A DNA stretch of 64,000 bases from a bacterium (GCA_018266105.1 JAFEBA010000010.1:175609-239608); one strand, 5' to 3'. Shown: positions 25,163-34,588, numbered from the stretch's first letter. Notes: generated from the sequence alone by a model not told the origin. Numbers and translations are program-made.

Positions 25163-25180
25163 GGTGAGAATTTGCTCACC
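25163..25180. promoter_or_regulatory. 18-base inverted repeat downstream of the OmpR-type regulator
   Basis: GGTGAG and CTCACC are perfect inverted arms around AATTTG, three bases after the regulator's stop and about 45 bases before the micropeptide start. There is no T-run, so a terminator is unlikely. It looks like an operator for the two downstream genes. The spacing is two bases wider than a CRP site. Confidence 0.35.
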
Positions 25181-25182
25181 CA

Positions 25183-25857
25183 TCACCAGCGCAGGGTGTA
25201 GCCCACCCCGCGCACGGTATGCAATAGCCTCGGCTGGTCACAGGCCTCCAGCTTTTCCCTCAGTTGTCGCACATAGACATCGATGACATTCGAGTCGCCC
25301 AGGTGGTCGTGCCCCCACACCGCCTCTAAAATTTGTTCGCGCGTCAAAACCTGGCGAGCGTGACGCAGCAAATAATGCAGCAGGCCAAACTCGCGCGGGG
25401 TGAGGGAGACGGGGTGGCCGTCAGAAAAAACTTCGCGAGTGACTTCGTTCAAACTCAGGCCGGCCAGGGTCAAGAGGTCCTCGTTTGTCCCGCTCACCAG
25501 TTGAGACCGGCGCAACAGGGCGCGAACTCGCGCCAGCAATTCCTCTACCGCGAATGGCTTCACCAGATAGTCATCTGCTCCACAAGCCAGGCCCTGCACG
25601 CGATCCTGAACGCTGTCCCGAGCGGTTAGCATCAAAATTGGAACAGCACTGTGTCGGCGTAACTGCTCTGCCACCTCGAAGCCGTTCGGTTCGGGGATCA
25701 TAACATCCAAAATCACCACCTGGGGATTGAGCAGACGCACCTGTTCAAGCACCTGATCGCCACGGTCAGCCGTTTCTACAGTGAAACCCTCAAAGGTCAG
25801 ACGTCTTCGGATGGAAGCCTGCACGGCCGGATCGTCCTCGACCAATAAAACTCGCAT
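25183..25857 (-). CDS. OmpR/PhoB-type response regulator
   Basis: This 224-residue regulator has a receiver with 'LLVEDDPAVQASIRRRL', phospho-acceptor in 'VVILDVMIPEPNGFEV', 'LMLTARD' and 'YLVKPFAVEEL', followed by a winged helix ('LTPREFGLLHYLLRHARQVL' and 'VYVRQLREKLE'). The start at 25857 removes 29 unlikely residues of the longer frame. No kinase of the matching membrane type is adjacent; the soluble hybrid kinase 67 bases upstream is the nearest candidate. The direct repeat ATGAG at 25902 and 25913 (11-base period) in front of the gene looks like an autoregulatory site. Confidence 0.93.
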   Translation of the reverse strand: MRVLLVEDDPAVQASIRRRLTFEGFTVETADRGDQVLEQVRLLNPQVVILDVMIPEPNGFEVAEQLRRHSAVPILMLTARDSVQDRVQGLACGADDYLVKPFAVEELLARVRALLRRSQLVSGTNEDLLTLAGLSLNEVTREVFSDGHPVSLTPREFGLLHYLLRHARQVLTREQILEAVWGHDHLGDSNVIDVYVRQLREKLEACDQPRLLHTVRGVGYTLRW

Positions 25858-25901
25858 CCAGACAGTCTTCTGACCGCTGCAGGCGGCCCCTGTCGAGGGA
25901 A

Positions 25902-25917
25902 ATGAGAGTTTGATGAG
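25902..25917. promoter_or_regulatory. 11-base-period direct repeat before an OmpR-type regulator
   Basis: The pentamer ATGAG (CTCAT on the coding strand) occurs at 25902-25906 and 25913-25917, one helical turn apart, in the gap between the hybrid kinase stop and the regulator start. OmpR-family regulators usually bind such direct repeats. The short length of the unit keeps the confidence low. Confidence 0.3.
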
Positions 25918-25924
25918 GGCTTGA

Positions 25925-27697
25925 TTAAACTCCCAGCACTTCACGCACCGATTCCAGCAGTCGCTGAGCCTCCACCGGCTTTTCCAGGAAGCTGTCGGCT
26001 TGATCTTCCGGATCTTCCACCACGCTCCCGAAGCCAGAGGTAAGAATCACGCGCATCTCCGGTCTTCGTGCCCGCAGCAGGCGAGCCAGCTCGGGTCCTT
26101 TCAGGCCAGGCATCATCACATCGCTGAGCAGGAGGTCCAGGCTCCCCTGATGATCTTCTTCCAATCGAAGAGCCTCACTGGCATCCGCCGCCTGCAGGAC
26201 CTGATAGCCCTGGCGCTCCAGCAGAGAGACGAAGACCTGGCGCACGGATTGTGTATCTTCGGCGACCAGAATCGTTCGGTTGCGGCCCTGACCGCTGGGA
26301 GGACGGGGCTTGCGCTCGGTTTGTATGACACCTTCTCCGGGGGGCCAGCAAATCCAGAAGGTAGATCCCTTGCCCGGTTCGCTCTCCAGCGCGACTGTGG
26401 CCTGACTTTGCTGTAAAATGCTGTAGACGGTTGAGAGACCGAGACCGGTCCCTTTTCCCGGCTCTTTGGTGGTAAAAAATGGCTCGAAGATGTGCGACTT
26501 CACCTCCGGCGACATCCCTTCTCCCTGGTCGCTCACCGCCAGTCGGACCCTATCCTGGTCGTTGTCAGTCAGGATCAAAATGGTCCCCCCCGAAGGCATG
26601 GCGTCGCGGGCGTTGATGACCAGATTCATAAGAATCTGGGCGAAGTGGGTGCGGTCGAGCAGAATCGTATCGGGACAGGCGCGGCACTGCACATCCAGTC
26701 TCACATCAGGCCCTAGCAGACGGCGCAACATCAAGAGGAGCTCTTCCACCCCGTGATTGATGCCCATGACCTCCGGAGTGGCCGCCTGACGTCTCCCCAC
26801 GATCAGCAACTGACGAGTAAGAGCGGCTCCGCGCCGGGCGGCTCGCAGGACCTCTTCAAAACAGCCGGCCGCCTCGCCGCTGGGATTGAGCTCTTCCTGA
26901 GCGATTTCCGTAAATCCGATAATCGTGGAAAGAAGGTTGTTAAAATCGTGGGCAATGCCCCCTGCAAGACGTCCCATCGCCTCCATTTTCTGGGACTGCT
27001 GTAGTTGAGACTCCAGATGCTTGACGGCGGTCATATCCGTCAACATGCCCAGCACCTGTCCATCGGGTAAGCAAGCGAGGTTTAGATTGGCCCAGATGCT
27101 TCTGGTTCCGGTGTTGATTTGCTTGAGAACCGGGCCTTCGGGTAAGCAGGGCTCAAAATCAAAGAGCTTACAGCCCTCGAGCGGCCCTCCGTAGATCTCC
27201 TCCAGTCGGCGATTGCAAAAGACGACCTCTCCCGTCGAGTTGGCGATAAAGATTCCTTCGGAAGCCTTCTCGACGATCTGCTCGTAGCGCTTTTGCACTT
27301 GCCGCAGGGCTCCGCGGTCCGAGAAATCTTGCAGGGCCCGACGAATGGCCGCACTCAGACGGTTCAGGTTACGCTTCATCACGTAATCATGGGCCCCCGC
27401 CTTGAGACAAGCGACGGCCGCTTCCTCGCCGATCGTGCCTGAAACCAGTAAGAACGGCACCTCAAGGCCCACCTGACGATAGAGCCGCAAGGCTTCAAGG
27501 CCATTGAAGCCCGGTAGATTGTAGTCGGAGAGAATCACGTCGCAGTTGCCCTGCTCCAGAGCGCGTTGAAAGGATTCCAACGAGTCTACCCGTTCGATGT
27601 CGACGCGTAGCCCTTCGGCCTCCATCAGAAGCTGCAACAAATCTGCATCGTTCCGGTCGTCTTCCAGGAGCAGAATGCGCACGCTCGGCTCAGACAC
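25925..27697 (-). CDS. hybrid histidine kinase (REC-PAS-HisKA-HATPase-REC)
   Basis: This 590-residue soluble protein has, in order: a receiver (1-125, D58 in '[10 protein letters not shown]'), a PAS domain (about 135-230), a kinase core with H250 in '[17 protein letters not shown]' and N-box '[11 protein letters not shown]', the ATP lid '[15 protein letters not shown]' (to about 450), and a C-terminal receiver (475-590, D526 in '[10 protein letters not shown]'). The HDFNN form is typical of PAS-linked NtrB-like kinases in hybrid systems. The GTG start overlaps the stop of the phosphatase gene by eight bases. It is the fifth gene of the signalling operon that starts at 33443. Confidence 0.9.
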   Translation of the reverse strand: MSEPSVRILLLEDDRNDADLLQLLMEAEGLRVDIERVDSLESFQRALEQGNCDVILSDYNLPGFNGLEALRLYRQVGLEVPFLLVSGTIGEEAAVACLKAGAHDYVMKRNLNRLSAAIRRALQDFSDRGALRQVQKRYEQIVEKASEGIFIANSTGEVVFCNRRLEEIYGGPLEGCKLFDFEPCLPEGPVLKQINTGTRSIWANLNLACLPDGQVLGMLTDMTAVKHLESQLQQSQKMEAMGRLAGGIAHDFNNLLSTIIGFTEIAQEELNPSGEAAGCFEEVLRAARRGAALTRQLLIVGRRQAATPEVMGINHGVEELLLMLRRLLGPDVRLDVQCRACPDTILLDRTHFAQILMNLVINARDAMPSGGTILILTDNDQDRVRLAVSDQGEGMSPEVKSHIFEPFFTTKEPGKGTGLGLSTVYSILQQSQATVALESEPGKGSTFWICWPPGEGVIQTERKPRPPSGQGRNRTILVAEDTQSVRQVFVSLLERQGYQVLQAADASEALRLEEDHQGSLDLLLSDVMMPGLKGPELARLLRARRPEMRVILTSGFGSVVEDPEDQADSFLEKPVEAQRLLESVREVLGV

Positions 27698-28883
27698 TTT
27701 GATAGCCCTGCAAAATCAATAGAGTGATGTCATCAGAGGGTTCAGCATTTCCCACGAAGGCCTCCAAACTGTTGCGTAGCTCCGAGACGATCTCGGCGGA
27801 AGCATGGTTGGACAGGGTCCGCAACCGCTCCAGCAAGCGCTCTTCGCCATATTGCTGATTTCCGGAATCGCAGGCCTCGGTGACTCCATCGGTGTAGAAG
27901 ACCAGCGATTGACCGGGTTTCAGCTGCAAGATTTGATTGCTAAATTCAGCCTCTTCAGTCAGACCCAAGGCGGGGCCCCCCTCAAATTCCAAGGACTGGG
28001 AGACCGGGCCCGGTCCCACCAGGACTGGATGTTCGTGCCCGCCTCGGGCCAGTAAGATTGTGCCCGTGTCCAGGCTGAGTAGTCCGCATATCATCGTAAC
28101 AAACATACAGGCAGGATTTTCTTGGCACAGCTCTTCGTTGAGCAGGCGCAAAAGGGAAGCCGGATCGCTGCTCCGAGGGCCCCAGGTGCGAACCAGGGTT
28201 CGCACTCGGACCATAAAGAGAGCAGCCGGGACGCCCTTGTCGGAAACGTCTCCTAGGAGAAAAAACAGCGAGCGCTTGTCCAGGAAAAAGTAGTCAAAGA
28301 GGTCGCCGCCCACGGCTCGAGCCGCTTGCAGGTAAGTGGCCAGGCGACAACCCAATCCCCGGTGATCCGCGAAAAGACGTGCCGGCAGCATGGACTGCTG
28401 GAGGCGGCTGGCCACATCCAGTTCGGCCTGCAGGCGCTGGCGCGCGCTTTCCGCCGCCAACAGTTCCTGTGTGCGCCGTTCCACTTCGGACTCGAGGTGG
28501 TCACGATGACGTTTCAGTTCCAACTGGTTATGAACCCGGGCTCTCACCAACTCGGCGTGAAATGGCTTGGTAATGTAGTCCACCGCGCCCAGCCGCAGAC
28601 CCCGTTCCTCATCCCCCACATCGTTGAGCCCGGTCACAAAGATGATGGGAATAGTCCGGGTCTCGGGGTCATCCTTCAGTAAGCGGCAGACTTCATAGCC
28701 GTCCATGCCGGGCATGAGCACGTCCAGAAGTAGCAGGTCCGGCCGAGGATGGGCGCGGGCAAAATCCAGGGCCTTGGCCCCGCTGGTGGCCGCCAGAAGA
28801 TCGCACGTCCCCTTTAGATGGGCCATCAAAATCCGGATGTTCTCGGGCGTATCATCCACGATCAGGACTCTGGGTCGGTTCAT
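27690..28883 (-). CDS. receiver-PP2C phosphatase (RsbU-like) regulator
   Basis: This encodes 397 residues. The receiver (1-120) has D54 in 'LLLDVLMPGMDG'. A coiled linker (about 125-170) leads to a PP2C/SpoIIE-type serine phosphatase (about 175-395), with metal-site motifs 'AVGGDLFDYFFL', 'LLGDVSDKGVPAALFM', 'GGHEHPVLV', 'LVFYTDGVTEA' and 'SDDITLLIL'. The linker 'ASRLQQSMLP' is the RsbU/SigB-pathway hallmark. Known relatives dephosphorylate RsbV-type STAS proteins to free SigB; the rsbV-rsbW-sigB genes lie about 9 kb away on the other strand. It overlaps both operon neighbours (ATGA upstream). Confidence 0.93.
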   Translation of the reverse strand: MNRPRVLIVDDTPENIRILMAHLKGTCDLLAATSGAKALDFARAHPRPDLLLLDVLMPGMDGYEVCRLLKDDPETRTIPIIFVTGLNDVGDEERGLRLGAVDYITKPFHAELVRARVHNQLELKRHRDHLESEVERRTQELLAAESARQRLQAELDVASRLQQSMLPARLFADHRGLGCRLATYLQAARAVGGDLFDYFFLDKRSLFFLLGDVSDKGVPAALFMVRVRTLVRTWGPRSSDPASLLRLLNEELCQENPACMFVTMICGLLSLDTGTILLARGGHEHPVLVGPGPVSQSLEFEGGPALGLTEEAEFSNQILQLKPGQSLVFYTDGVTEACDSGNQQYGEERLLERLRTLSNHASAEIVSELRNSLEAFVGNAEPSDDITLLILQGYQSV

Positions 28884-29935
28884 GATTCACCTCGATAACC
28901 TTGAAGAACTTCCATAAAGCGAGCTTGCACAGCCAGCAGGGCGTCCACCAGCGCGGGTTCGAAGTGAAATCCACTCTGAGATTGGATGATCTCCAGGGCC
29001 TCCTGGTGACTCATTGCATCCTTATAGCATCGCTTGCTGGTCAAAGCGTCGTAGACATCGGCCACGGCCATAATTCGAGCGGCCAGCGGGATCTGAGTGC
29101 CCATCAGTTGATCGGGGTAGCCACTCCCATCCCATTTCTCGTGGTGAGAGCGGGCAATCTCCAGGCCAAACTTAAGAAACTCGTTATGAGGATGGACCTG
29201 GGTGACCGAAGCCAGCGTTTCCGCTCCTCGCAACGTGTGAGTCTTCATAATCTCGAACTCTTCCTGAGTCAGCTTGCCGGGTTTCTTCAGGATTCCGTCA
29301 GGGATGGCCACCTTTCCAATATCGTGAAGGGGGCTGGCTTGAAAGATCCGGTGTACGAAGTCGGCGTCAATCAACTCCGGGTAGCTTCCGCTCTCCTTCA
29401 GGTGAGTGGCCAGCAGACGGCAATACTGGCGGGTTCGCTCCAGGTGAGTGCCGGTCTCGTCATCGCGAGATTCAGCCAGCTTGGACATGGCGAAAATCGT
29501 GGTGATGTGGGAGTTCAGCATCTCCCGAACCTGCTCTTGAACCATTTGTTCAAGGCGATCGCGATGGGATTTGAGTTCTAAATGGTTCTGGATCCGAGCG
29601 CGCACGATATTGATACGGAAAGGTTTGGTGATATAGTCCAGTGCGCCCAGGGCCAGTCCGCGGGCCTCGTCCTTCTCGTCGGTCTGGGCCGTCACAAAAA
29701 TTACCGGAACAGCCGATGTGCGCACGTCTTGTCGAAGGGCTTCCAGGACTTGGTAGCCATCCATCCCGTCCATCACAACATCGAGCAGGATCAGGTCGGG
29801 TGGACTTTGGCGAGCCAGTTCCAGGCCGCGGTCGCCTCGGGTTGCGGCAGTGATCGAATAGGAGTCCTTGAGGCCCTCCAACAACACGTGAATGTTGGCG
29901 GGGGTGTCGTCAATAATCAGCAGTCTGGCTTTCAT
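28880..29935 (-). CDS. receiver-HD-GYP response regulator (c-di-GMP phosphodiesterase)
   Basis: This encodes 351 residues: a receiver (1-120, D52 in 'LILLDVVMDGMDG'), a coiled linker, then an HD-GYP domain (about 150-345) with 'LHDIGKVAIPDGIL', 'MKTHTLRGAETL', 'HHEKWDGSGYPDQLMG' and 'RIMAVADVYDALTSKRCYK'. All HD metal ligands and the GYP motif are present, so hydrolysis of cyclic di-GMP controlled by phosphorylation of D52 is expected. Starts and stops overlap by four bases with both operon neighbours. The likely kinase is the 1036-residue hybrid encoded just upstream. Confidence 0.93.
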   Translation of the reverse strand: MKARLLIIDDTPANIHVLLEGLKDSYSITAATRGDRGLELARQSPPDLILLDVVMDGMDGYQVLEALRQDVRTSAVPVIFVTAQTDEKDEARGLALGALDYITKPFRINIVRARIQNHLELKSHRDRLEQMVQEQVREMLNSHITTIFAMSKLAESRDDETGTHLERTRQYCRLLATHLKESGSYPELIDADFVHRIFQASPLHDIGKVAIPDGILKKPGKLTQEEFEIMKTHTLRGAETLASVTQVHPHNEFLKFGLEIARSHHEKWDGSGYPDQLMGTQIPLAARIMAVADVYDALTSKRCYKDAMSHQEALEIIQSQSGFHFEPALVDALLAVQARFMEVLQGYRGES

Positions 29936-32900
29936 AGTAGCTCGTCCACCAGGGCTCGAGCCTGATCGATTTCAAATTCTTCCATCCAGACCTTGAGTTG
30001 GACCGCCTGGGCGGAGAGCGCGGTTCCCTCCATTTCTTGGAAAACTTCTTCCAGGGTCACAAAGGCTTCGCCCAGATCCTGATCCAGAAGTTGACGTAGA
30101 CGGGCGAGCAAAGCGGCTACCCGAGCATGATTTAACACTTTGCCCGACTTGTGTGAAATGAACTCCTGATGCTCGAGTGCCTTAATACTCTCAAGCACGC
30201 GCTGGAGCTCGCAGCCAACCTCGTCCACGCTGGTTCGCCCTTCTTCCAGTGCCCGGCAACCAGCGGCAAGCACCTCGGCCCCTAGATTGCCAGCCGCGCC
30301 CTTCAGGGTGTGCACCAGGGCTTTGAGCTCCTGGCCCTCCGCAAGTTTCAGGCGTTCGCTCACGCTCTGTTGTCGGCGGGCGAATTGGAGCAAGAGCGAT
30401 CGGTAAAGGCGACGGTTTCCACCCAATCTGTGCAGCCCGGCCTGACAATCGACGCCCTCAATTGCGGGAAAATCCAGGTCCTCCGGCAGGCACTCCCCCG
30501 TCGGCACAGTCCCCGGCTGCAGATAACGGCGCAGGAGCTGCGATAAAACCTCCGGGTTGATGGGCTTGGATAGATAGTCATCCATGCCGGCGGCCAGGCA
30601 CCGTTCGCGGTCTTCCTGACGGGCGTTGGCGGTCATGGCCAAGATCGGCAGGCGGTGCCCTTCGGCTCGAGCTCGACGGGTCGCTTCCAGCCCGTCCATC
30701 TCCGGCATCTGTAAGTCCATGATCACCAGGTCGAAAGACTCACGCTCGAGAGCTTCCAGGGCCTCCTGCCCGGTGGCGGCCAGGGTAACGCGAAGGCCAA
30801 ACAATCTGAGAATCTCACGTGCCACTTCCTGATTGATGTCGTTGTCCTCAACTAGCAATACGTGCGCGTCCGCAAATTGGATGTTGCCAGCGGCCAGAGA
30901 CCGATTGTTGCTGGCCCGCTGCTGAGCCGCCTCAATGGATTGATGGAACAAGGACTCATTCACGGGCTTGGCCAGAACGCCATCAAATCCGAGGCGAAAA
31001 GCTTGAGTCAGGGATTCAGGGCGACTCAACATCAGAAAGATGCAGTCCTTCAATCCGTCGTGGAGCTTCAGGCATTGGAAGATTTCCTCCAGTTGCTCCA
31101 GTCGGCCGTCCAGAACCACGGCGTCAAAACAGGCCTCGGGTGAAAGATAGAGGGCCTGCTCGGCAGATTTCAGTAATTGGTATGTGCAGCCCAGCCGGGT
31201 CAGCACGGTTTGAAAGTTTTGACGTGAGGCTTCGTTCTGCTCCAGTACCAGCACGCGCAGGCCCTCCAATCGGCGACTGCCCTGGCGAGAAGCGGGCTTT
31301 CCGAAACGAGCCGTAAAGGTGAAGCAACTGCCCTGACCTGCAGCCGACTCAACCTGGATGGCCCCCCCCAGTAGTTCGACGAATCTCTTGGTGATGAAGA
31401 GGCCCAGCCCGGTTCCGCCGTAGATGCGAGTGGTGGAACTGTCTGCCTGACTGAAGGGCACAAAAGTCCGCTCCAGTTGTTGAGGAGTCATGCCGATACC
31501 GGTGTCTCGAATGCGAAACTCCAGCAGCACGGTGGAGTCGTCCTGGCTCCGGCGGGTGACCTCCACTTTAATCTCGCCATGGGGAGTGAATTTGACGGCG
31601 TTGCTGCACAGGTTCATCAAGACCTGGGTCAGTCTGAGAGAATCGCCACGAAGGCTTCGCGGCAATCCCGGCTGAACGTCAAATTCATAATGTAGCCCGG
31701 GCTTGTCTTTGCACCAAACGGAAAACATATGCTGTAACTGGTCCAGCACCGCCTCCAGCTCGAAGTCGTCGATTTCCAGGTGCAACTGACCGGCTTCGAT
31801 TTTGGAGAAATCCAACACATCGTTGATGATTCGCAGCAGCCCCTGGGCTGCACGCTCTAGCTTTTCAAGGTAGTCCAGTTGCCGGTGGCGCTCGGGGCTC
31901 TGACGGGCAAGGTGCAGTAAGCCAATAATGCCGTTCAACGGAGTGCGGATCTCGTGCGACATGGTGGCAAGAAAGGTTGACTTGGCCCTGTTTGCGTTCT
32001 CCGCTGCCTCCATGGCTGCTTGCAGCGCCTGTTGGATATTCTTCTGCGCGGTCAGGTTATGGCAACTGTAGAGCAGATGGCTCTTGCCTTCAAATAGGAT
32101 CGGAGTCACGCTCACCTCCACCCGCACGCTCTCGCCATCCAGCCTGTGGAGGGAGCTTTCGAAAGAACCATTGTTTTGAGTTTCCTCCAGGAGCTCGTCC
32201 AGCCGACGGCCCAGCACCTGCTGTTCGTGAAGGGCGCCGAGCAGGTCTAGCGCGGCGGGATTGCAGCGAACCAAGGTCCCCTCACCAATCACCAGCATGG
32301 CGGCCGGGGTGGCCTGAAAAAGACCCTGCAGATTCTGATCCGACTGCCGTTGCTGTTCTGCGGCGGAGGTGACTTCTCGCGTGACGGCCACCACGGTTCC
32401 CTCCGGAAGTGGATTGAGATAGACTTCCAGCACCCTGCGCTGTCCGTCGGGTGACTGAAAGCCCAATTCTCGAGTCACACTCACTCCCTGGAGAGCTTGG
32501 TCGAACATGGGCTTGACGGCCTTCTCGAAGATCGCCGCTCCCCAGATCTCGGCCAGAGATTTGCCCAGCACCTCCTCACGCCTGAACCCGTGTGCTCGGC
32601 ACCAGGCCGGGTTGACCGAAAGATAGCGGTAGCTTCGGTCCAAACAGGCGATCCCCGGTTCTTGTGTTTCATGGAGATATTCGAAGCGCGCACCGCGGGG
32701 TCGGAGGTCCCCGCCAAAGTGCAGGTAACCAAGCACATCCTGATTGTGACAGAGGCCGTATTCAAAGACCGGCAGGCCATCCAGGCTGTAGCTGGCCTGG
32801 TAGGCGGTCTGACTGGATATCGCCTCCGCCACGCGTTTGTGCAAAGCCTGACGCTGAGCGGAGGCGATGCGCCGATCGTAACCTTGTCCCAGCAATTCTC

Positions 32901-33042
32901 GTAGGGAGCAATGTACCTGGGCATGAATTCCGGAACTAAGATACTCCATTCCGAAGTCAAATTCTCCGGAACGACGAAAAACCACCAGAGGCAGGCTCTT
33001 GAGCGTATCGAATAGCAAGGACTGCCCCAATTCAGTTTCCAT
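29932..33042 (-). CDS. giant hybrid histidine kinase (PAS-PAS-HisKA-HATPase-REC-REC-HPt)
   Basis: This encodes 1036 residues with no membrane segment. Two PAS domains (about 120-225 and 235-335) follow an unassigned N-terminal region. The kinase core has H363 in 'MSHEIRTPLNGIIGLL', N-box 'NLCSNAVKFTPHG' and lid 'GGTGLGLFITKRFVELLGG'. The first receiver (594-708) keeps D645, but the acidic pair has become E-Q-N-E, so it may be a pseudoreceiver. The second (726-840) is intact, with D776 in 'DLVIMDLQMPEMDG'. A C-terminal HPt domain has H911 in 'VHTLKGAAGNLGA'. This is a complete phosphorelay in one chain, probably passing phosphate to the receivers of the next genes. It starts 38 bases after the broken STAS gene. 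Confidence 0.93.
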   Translation of the reverse strand: METELGQSLLFDTLKSLPLVVFRRSGEFDFGMEYLSSGIHAQVHCSLRELLGQGYDRRIASAQRQALHKRVAEAISSQTAYQASYSLDGLPVFEYGLCHNQDVLGYLHFGGDLRPRGARFEYLHETQEPGIACLDRSYRYLSVNPAWCRAHGFRREEVLGKSLAEIWGAAIFEKAVKPMFDQALQGVSVTRELGFQSPDGQRRVLEVYLNPLPEGTVVAVTREVTSAAEQQRQSDQNLQGLFQATPAAMLVIGEGTLVRCNPAALDLLGALHEQQVLGRRLDELLEETQNNGSFESSLHRLDGESVRVEVSVTPILFEGKSHLLYSCHNLTAQKNIQQALQAAMEAAENANRAKSTFLATMSHEIRTPLNGIIGLLHLARQSPERHRQLDYLEKLERAAQGLLRIINDVLDFSKIEAGQLHLEIDDFELEAVLDQLQHMFSVWCKDKPGLHYEFDVQPGLPRSLRGDSLRLTQVLMNLCSNAVKFTPHGEIKVEVTRRSQDDSTVLLEFRIRDTGIGMTPQQLERTFVPFSQADSSTTRIYGGTGLGLFITKRFVELLGGAIQVESAAGQGSCFTFTARFGKPASRQGSRRLEGLRVLVLEQNEASRQNFQTVLTRLGCTYQLLKSAEQALYLSPEACFDAVVLDGRLEQLEEIFQCLKLHDGLKDCIFLMLSRPESLTQAFRLGFDGVLAKPVNESLFHQSIEAAQQRASNNRSLAAGNIQFADAHVLLVEDNDINQEVAREILRLFGLRVTLAATGQEALEALERESFDLVIMDLQMPEMDGLEATRRARAEGHRLPILAMTANARQEDRERCLAAGMDDYLSKPINPEVLSQLLRRYLQPGTVPTGECLPEDLDFPAIEGVDCQAGLHRLGGNRRLYRSLLLQFARRQQSVSERLKLAEGQELKALVHTLKGAAGNLGAEVLAAGCRALEEGRTSVDEVGCELQRVLESIKALEHQEFISHKSGKVLNHARVAALLARLRQLLDQDLGEAFVTLEEVFQEMEGTALSAQAVQLKVWMEEFEIDQARALVDELL

Positions 33043-33080
33043 GTCCGAATAATATAGACCAGAGTTTTTTTGTTGTCACG

Positions 33081-33443
33081 CTAAATTTGCTTCGGAATCC
33101 CATTCAGGCACTGCTCGAGTTCGAACAGGCTTGAGAATAGCTCTTCAGGTGAGAAGGCTTTGGTGATATCCAGTATCCTTTTTACGGCAGGCTGAACGTG
33201 CAGCAGCAACATTTGCCCTCCGTTGACACGCAGGCGCTTTCGAGCTTGCAGAAAGCATCGGAGTCCGGCGCTACTGATATAGACAAGGTTTTGCAAGTCT
33301 AAGATTTTTACAGGATGTTGCTGGGGTTCGAGCGTGTCCAAAAGGCTTTCCATCAAACCTCAGGTATGGGTGTCCAGTCTTCCCGCCGGCCGAATTGAAA
33401 TTCGACCTTTTTCGATATTCACAATCTCGATACTGAGTAACAT
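33081..33443 (-). pseudogene. STAS-domain anti-anti-sigma factor interrupted by in-frame TGA
   Basis: From ATG 33443 (AAAGG about nine bases upstream) the frame encodes a normal STAS start, 'GRISIRPAGRLDTHT', and hits TGA at 33362-33360. Without any frame change it continues 'GLMESLLDTLEPQQHPVKIL' and on to 'VYISSAGLRCFLQARKRL' and ends at 33081, completing a STAS domain of about 120 residues. The serine expected to be phosphorylated is in 'YISSAGL'. Only the TGA separates the halves. The second half alone could start at TTG 33356 or ATG 33353, preceded by a GAGG, but would lack the first strands. A nonsense mutation, readthrough or a sequencing error are all possible. Confidence 0.85.
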
Positions 33444-33674
33444 CTTTCGGGACCTTTCGTGTTCGTATTTTTGGGTAAAATCTGGCACCCGGTCTGTTAA
33501 TTGGGCACAAACAATAAAGTATCCTATGCAGGATTCCCAGGTCCACTCGGAAGTTTCAGGCAGGACCCTCTGAAGCGGGTTCGTATGCTAGGCTGACGTG
33601 AACCCAGGGCGCGCTTCCGGCTTTGCAAACAGTGCTGGGGGCGCCGCCGTGGCGCAATATATTGGAGGACCCTC
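33444..33674. other. 231-base divergent intergenic region
   Basis: This gap separates the STAS-led signalling operon (minus) from the proline dehydrogenase operon (plus). It holds a GGAGG ribosome site near 33664 for the dehydrogenase and an inverted repeat GGGTTC / GAACCC (33577-33582 and 33600-33605). I see no clear sigma-70 promoter. On the minus strand GTTTGT and GGGTGC stand 16 bases apart, only loosely like a SigB-type promoter. Confidence 0.4.
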
Positions 33675-34586
33675 ATGATTCGGCCGTTGCTGCATTTTCT
33701 GTCAGGTAGCCGTTTGGCCAAGAAGTTTGTGCTGAACTTTCCGCTGGCTCGCAAGGTTGCCCGACGCTACGTTGCCGGTGAACGGCTGGAAGATGCCCTG
33801 AACGTGACTCGGCAGCTCAGTCAGCAGGGTCTGCTGGTGGCACTCGATCTTCTGGGCGAAAACGCGGTGCGCAAGGCCGATGCCGACAAAGCGACCGAAG
33901 ACTACCTGGTGATGGTGGAACGGGTAGGGGCCTCAGGCCTTTCCTGCTACTTCTCGCTCAAACTCACACAGCTTGGCCTGGATCAGGGCGTCGATGTGGC
34001 CGTTGCGAACCTCAGTCGTATCCTGGAGAAGGCCAAAGCCCACCACCTCTTCGTTCGAATCGATATGGAAGGCTCCAAATACACCGAACAGACCGTAGAG
34101 GTGTTCCGTCGCGCTCGGGAACAGTTCGACAATGTCGGGATCGTGATTCAAGCCTACTTACGACGGTCCAAGTCCGACATCGCCATGATTAACCGTCTGG
34201 GAGGCCGAGTCCGGCTGTGTAAAGGCGCCTATGCTGAGCCGCCATCGGTTGCCTATCAGACTCGGCCCGAGGTCACACGCAACATGAAGGACCTTATGTA
34301 CGACTTGATGCGCGATGGCCACTACCCGGCGATCGCCTCTCATGATGAGCAGGTCATTCAGGAGACCTTGCGCACGGTGAAAGAATACGGCATCAGTCCG
34401 GACAAGTTTGAGTTTCAGATGCTCTACGGAATTCGCAGCCAACGTCAGCTGGAACTGAAGAGGCAGGGTTACAACGTGCGCGTTTATGTTCCGTTTGGCT
34501 CAGACTGGTATCCCTACTTTATGCGACGTCTGGCTGAGCGTCCGGCCAATCTGGTCTTCTTTCTGACTGCGCTTTTTAGGGGTTGA
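33675..34586 (+). CDS. proline dehydrogenase
   Basis: This 303-residue FAD enzyme oxidises proline to pyrroline-5-carboxylate and is membrane-associated in known relatives. It is the short monofunctional PRODH (PutB/FadM type). Diagnostic parts are 'FVRIDMEGSKYTEQTVEVF', 'VGIVIQAYLRRSKSDI', 'RLGGRVRLCKGAYAEP' and the C-terminal 'YVPFGSDWYPYFMRRLAERP', which is the substrate-binding helix with the paired arginines. The ATG follows GGAGG. The P5C dehydrogenase that completes the pathway is not in this window. The next gene begins within three bases of the stop, so they form an operon. Confidence 0.95.
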   Translation: MIRPLLHFLSGSRLAKKFVLNFPLARKVARRYVAGERLEDALNVTRQLSQQGLLVALDLLGENAVRKADADKATEDYLVMVERVGASGLSCYFSLKLTQLGLDQGVDVAVANLSRILEKAKAHHLFVRIDMEGSKYTEQTVEVFRRAREQFDNVGIVIQAYLRRSKSDIAMINRLGGRVRLCKGAYAEPPSVAYQTRPEVTRNMKDLMYDLMRDGHYPAIASHDEQVIQETLRTVKEYGISPDKFEFQMLYGIRSQRQLELKRQGYNVRVYVPFGSDWYPYFMRRLAERPANLVFFLTALFRG

Positions 34587-34588
34587 GT

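Noticed and set aside
25163-25180. The GGTGAG/CTCACC palindrome as a CRP site
   Set aside because: Half-site spacing is eight bases where CRP uses six; kept only as an unassigned inverted repeat.
33360-33362. TGA in the STAS gene as a selenocysteine codon
   Set aside because: STAS proteins have no known selenocysteine site, the position is not catalytic, and no SECIS-like hairpin was evident immediately after it.
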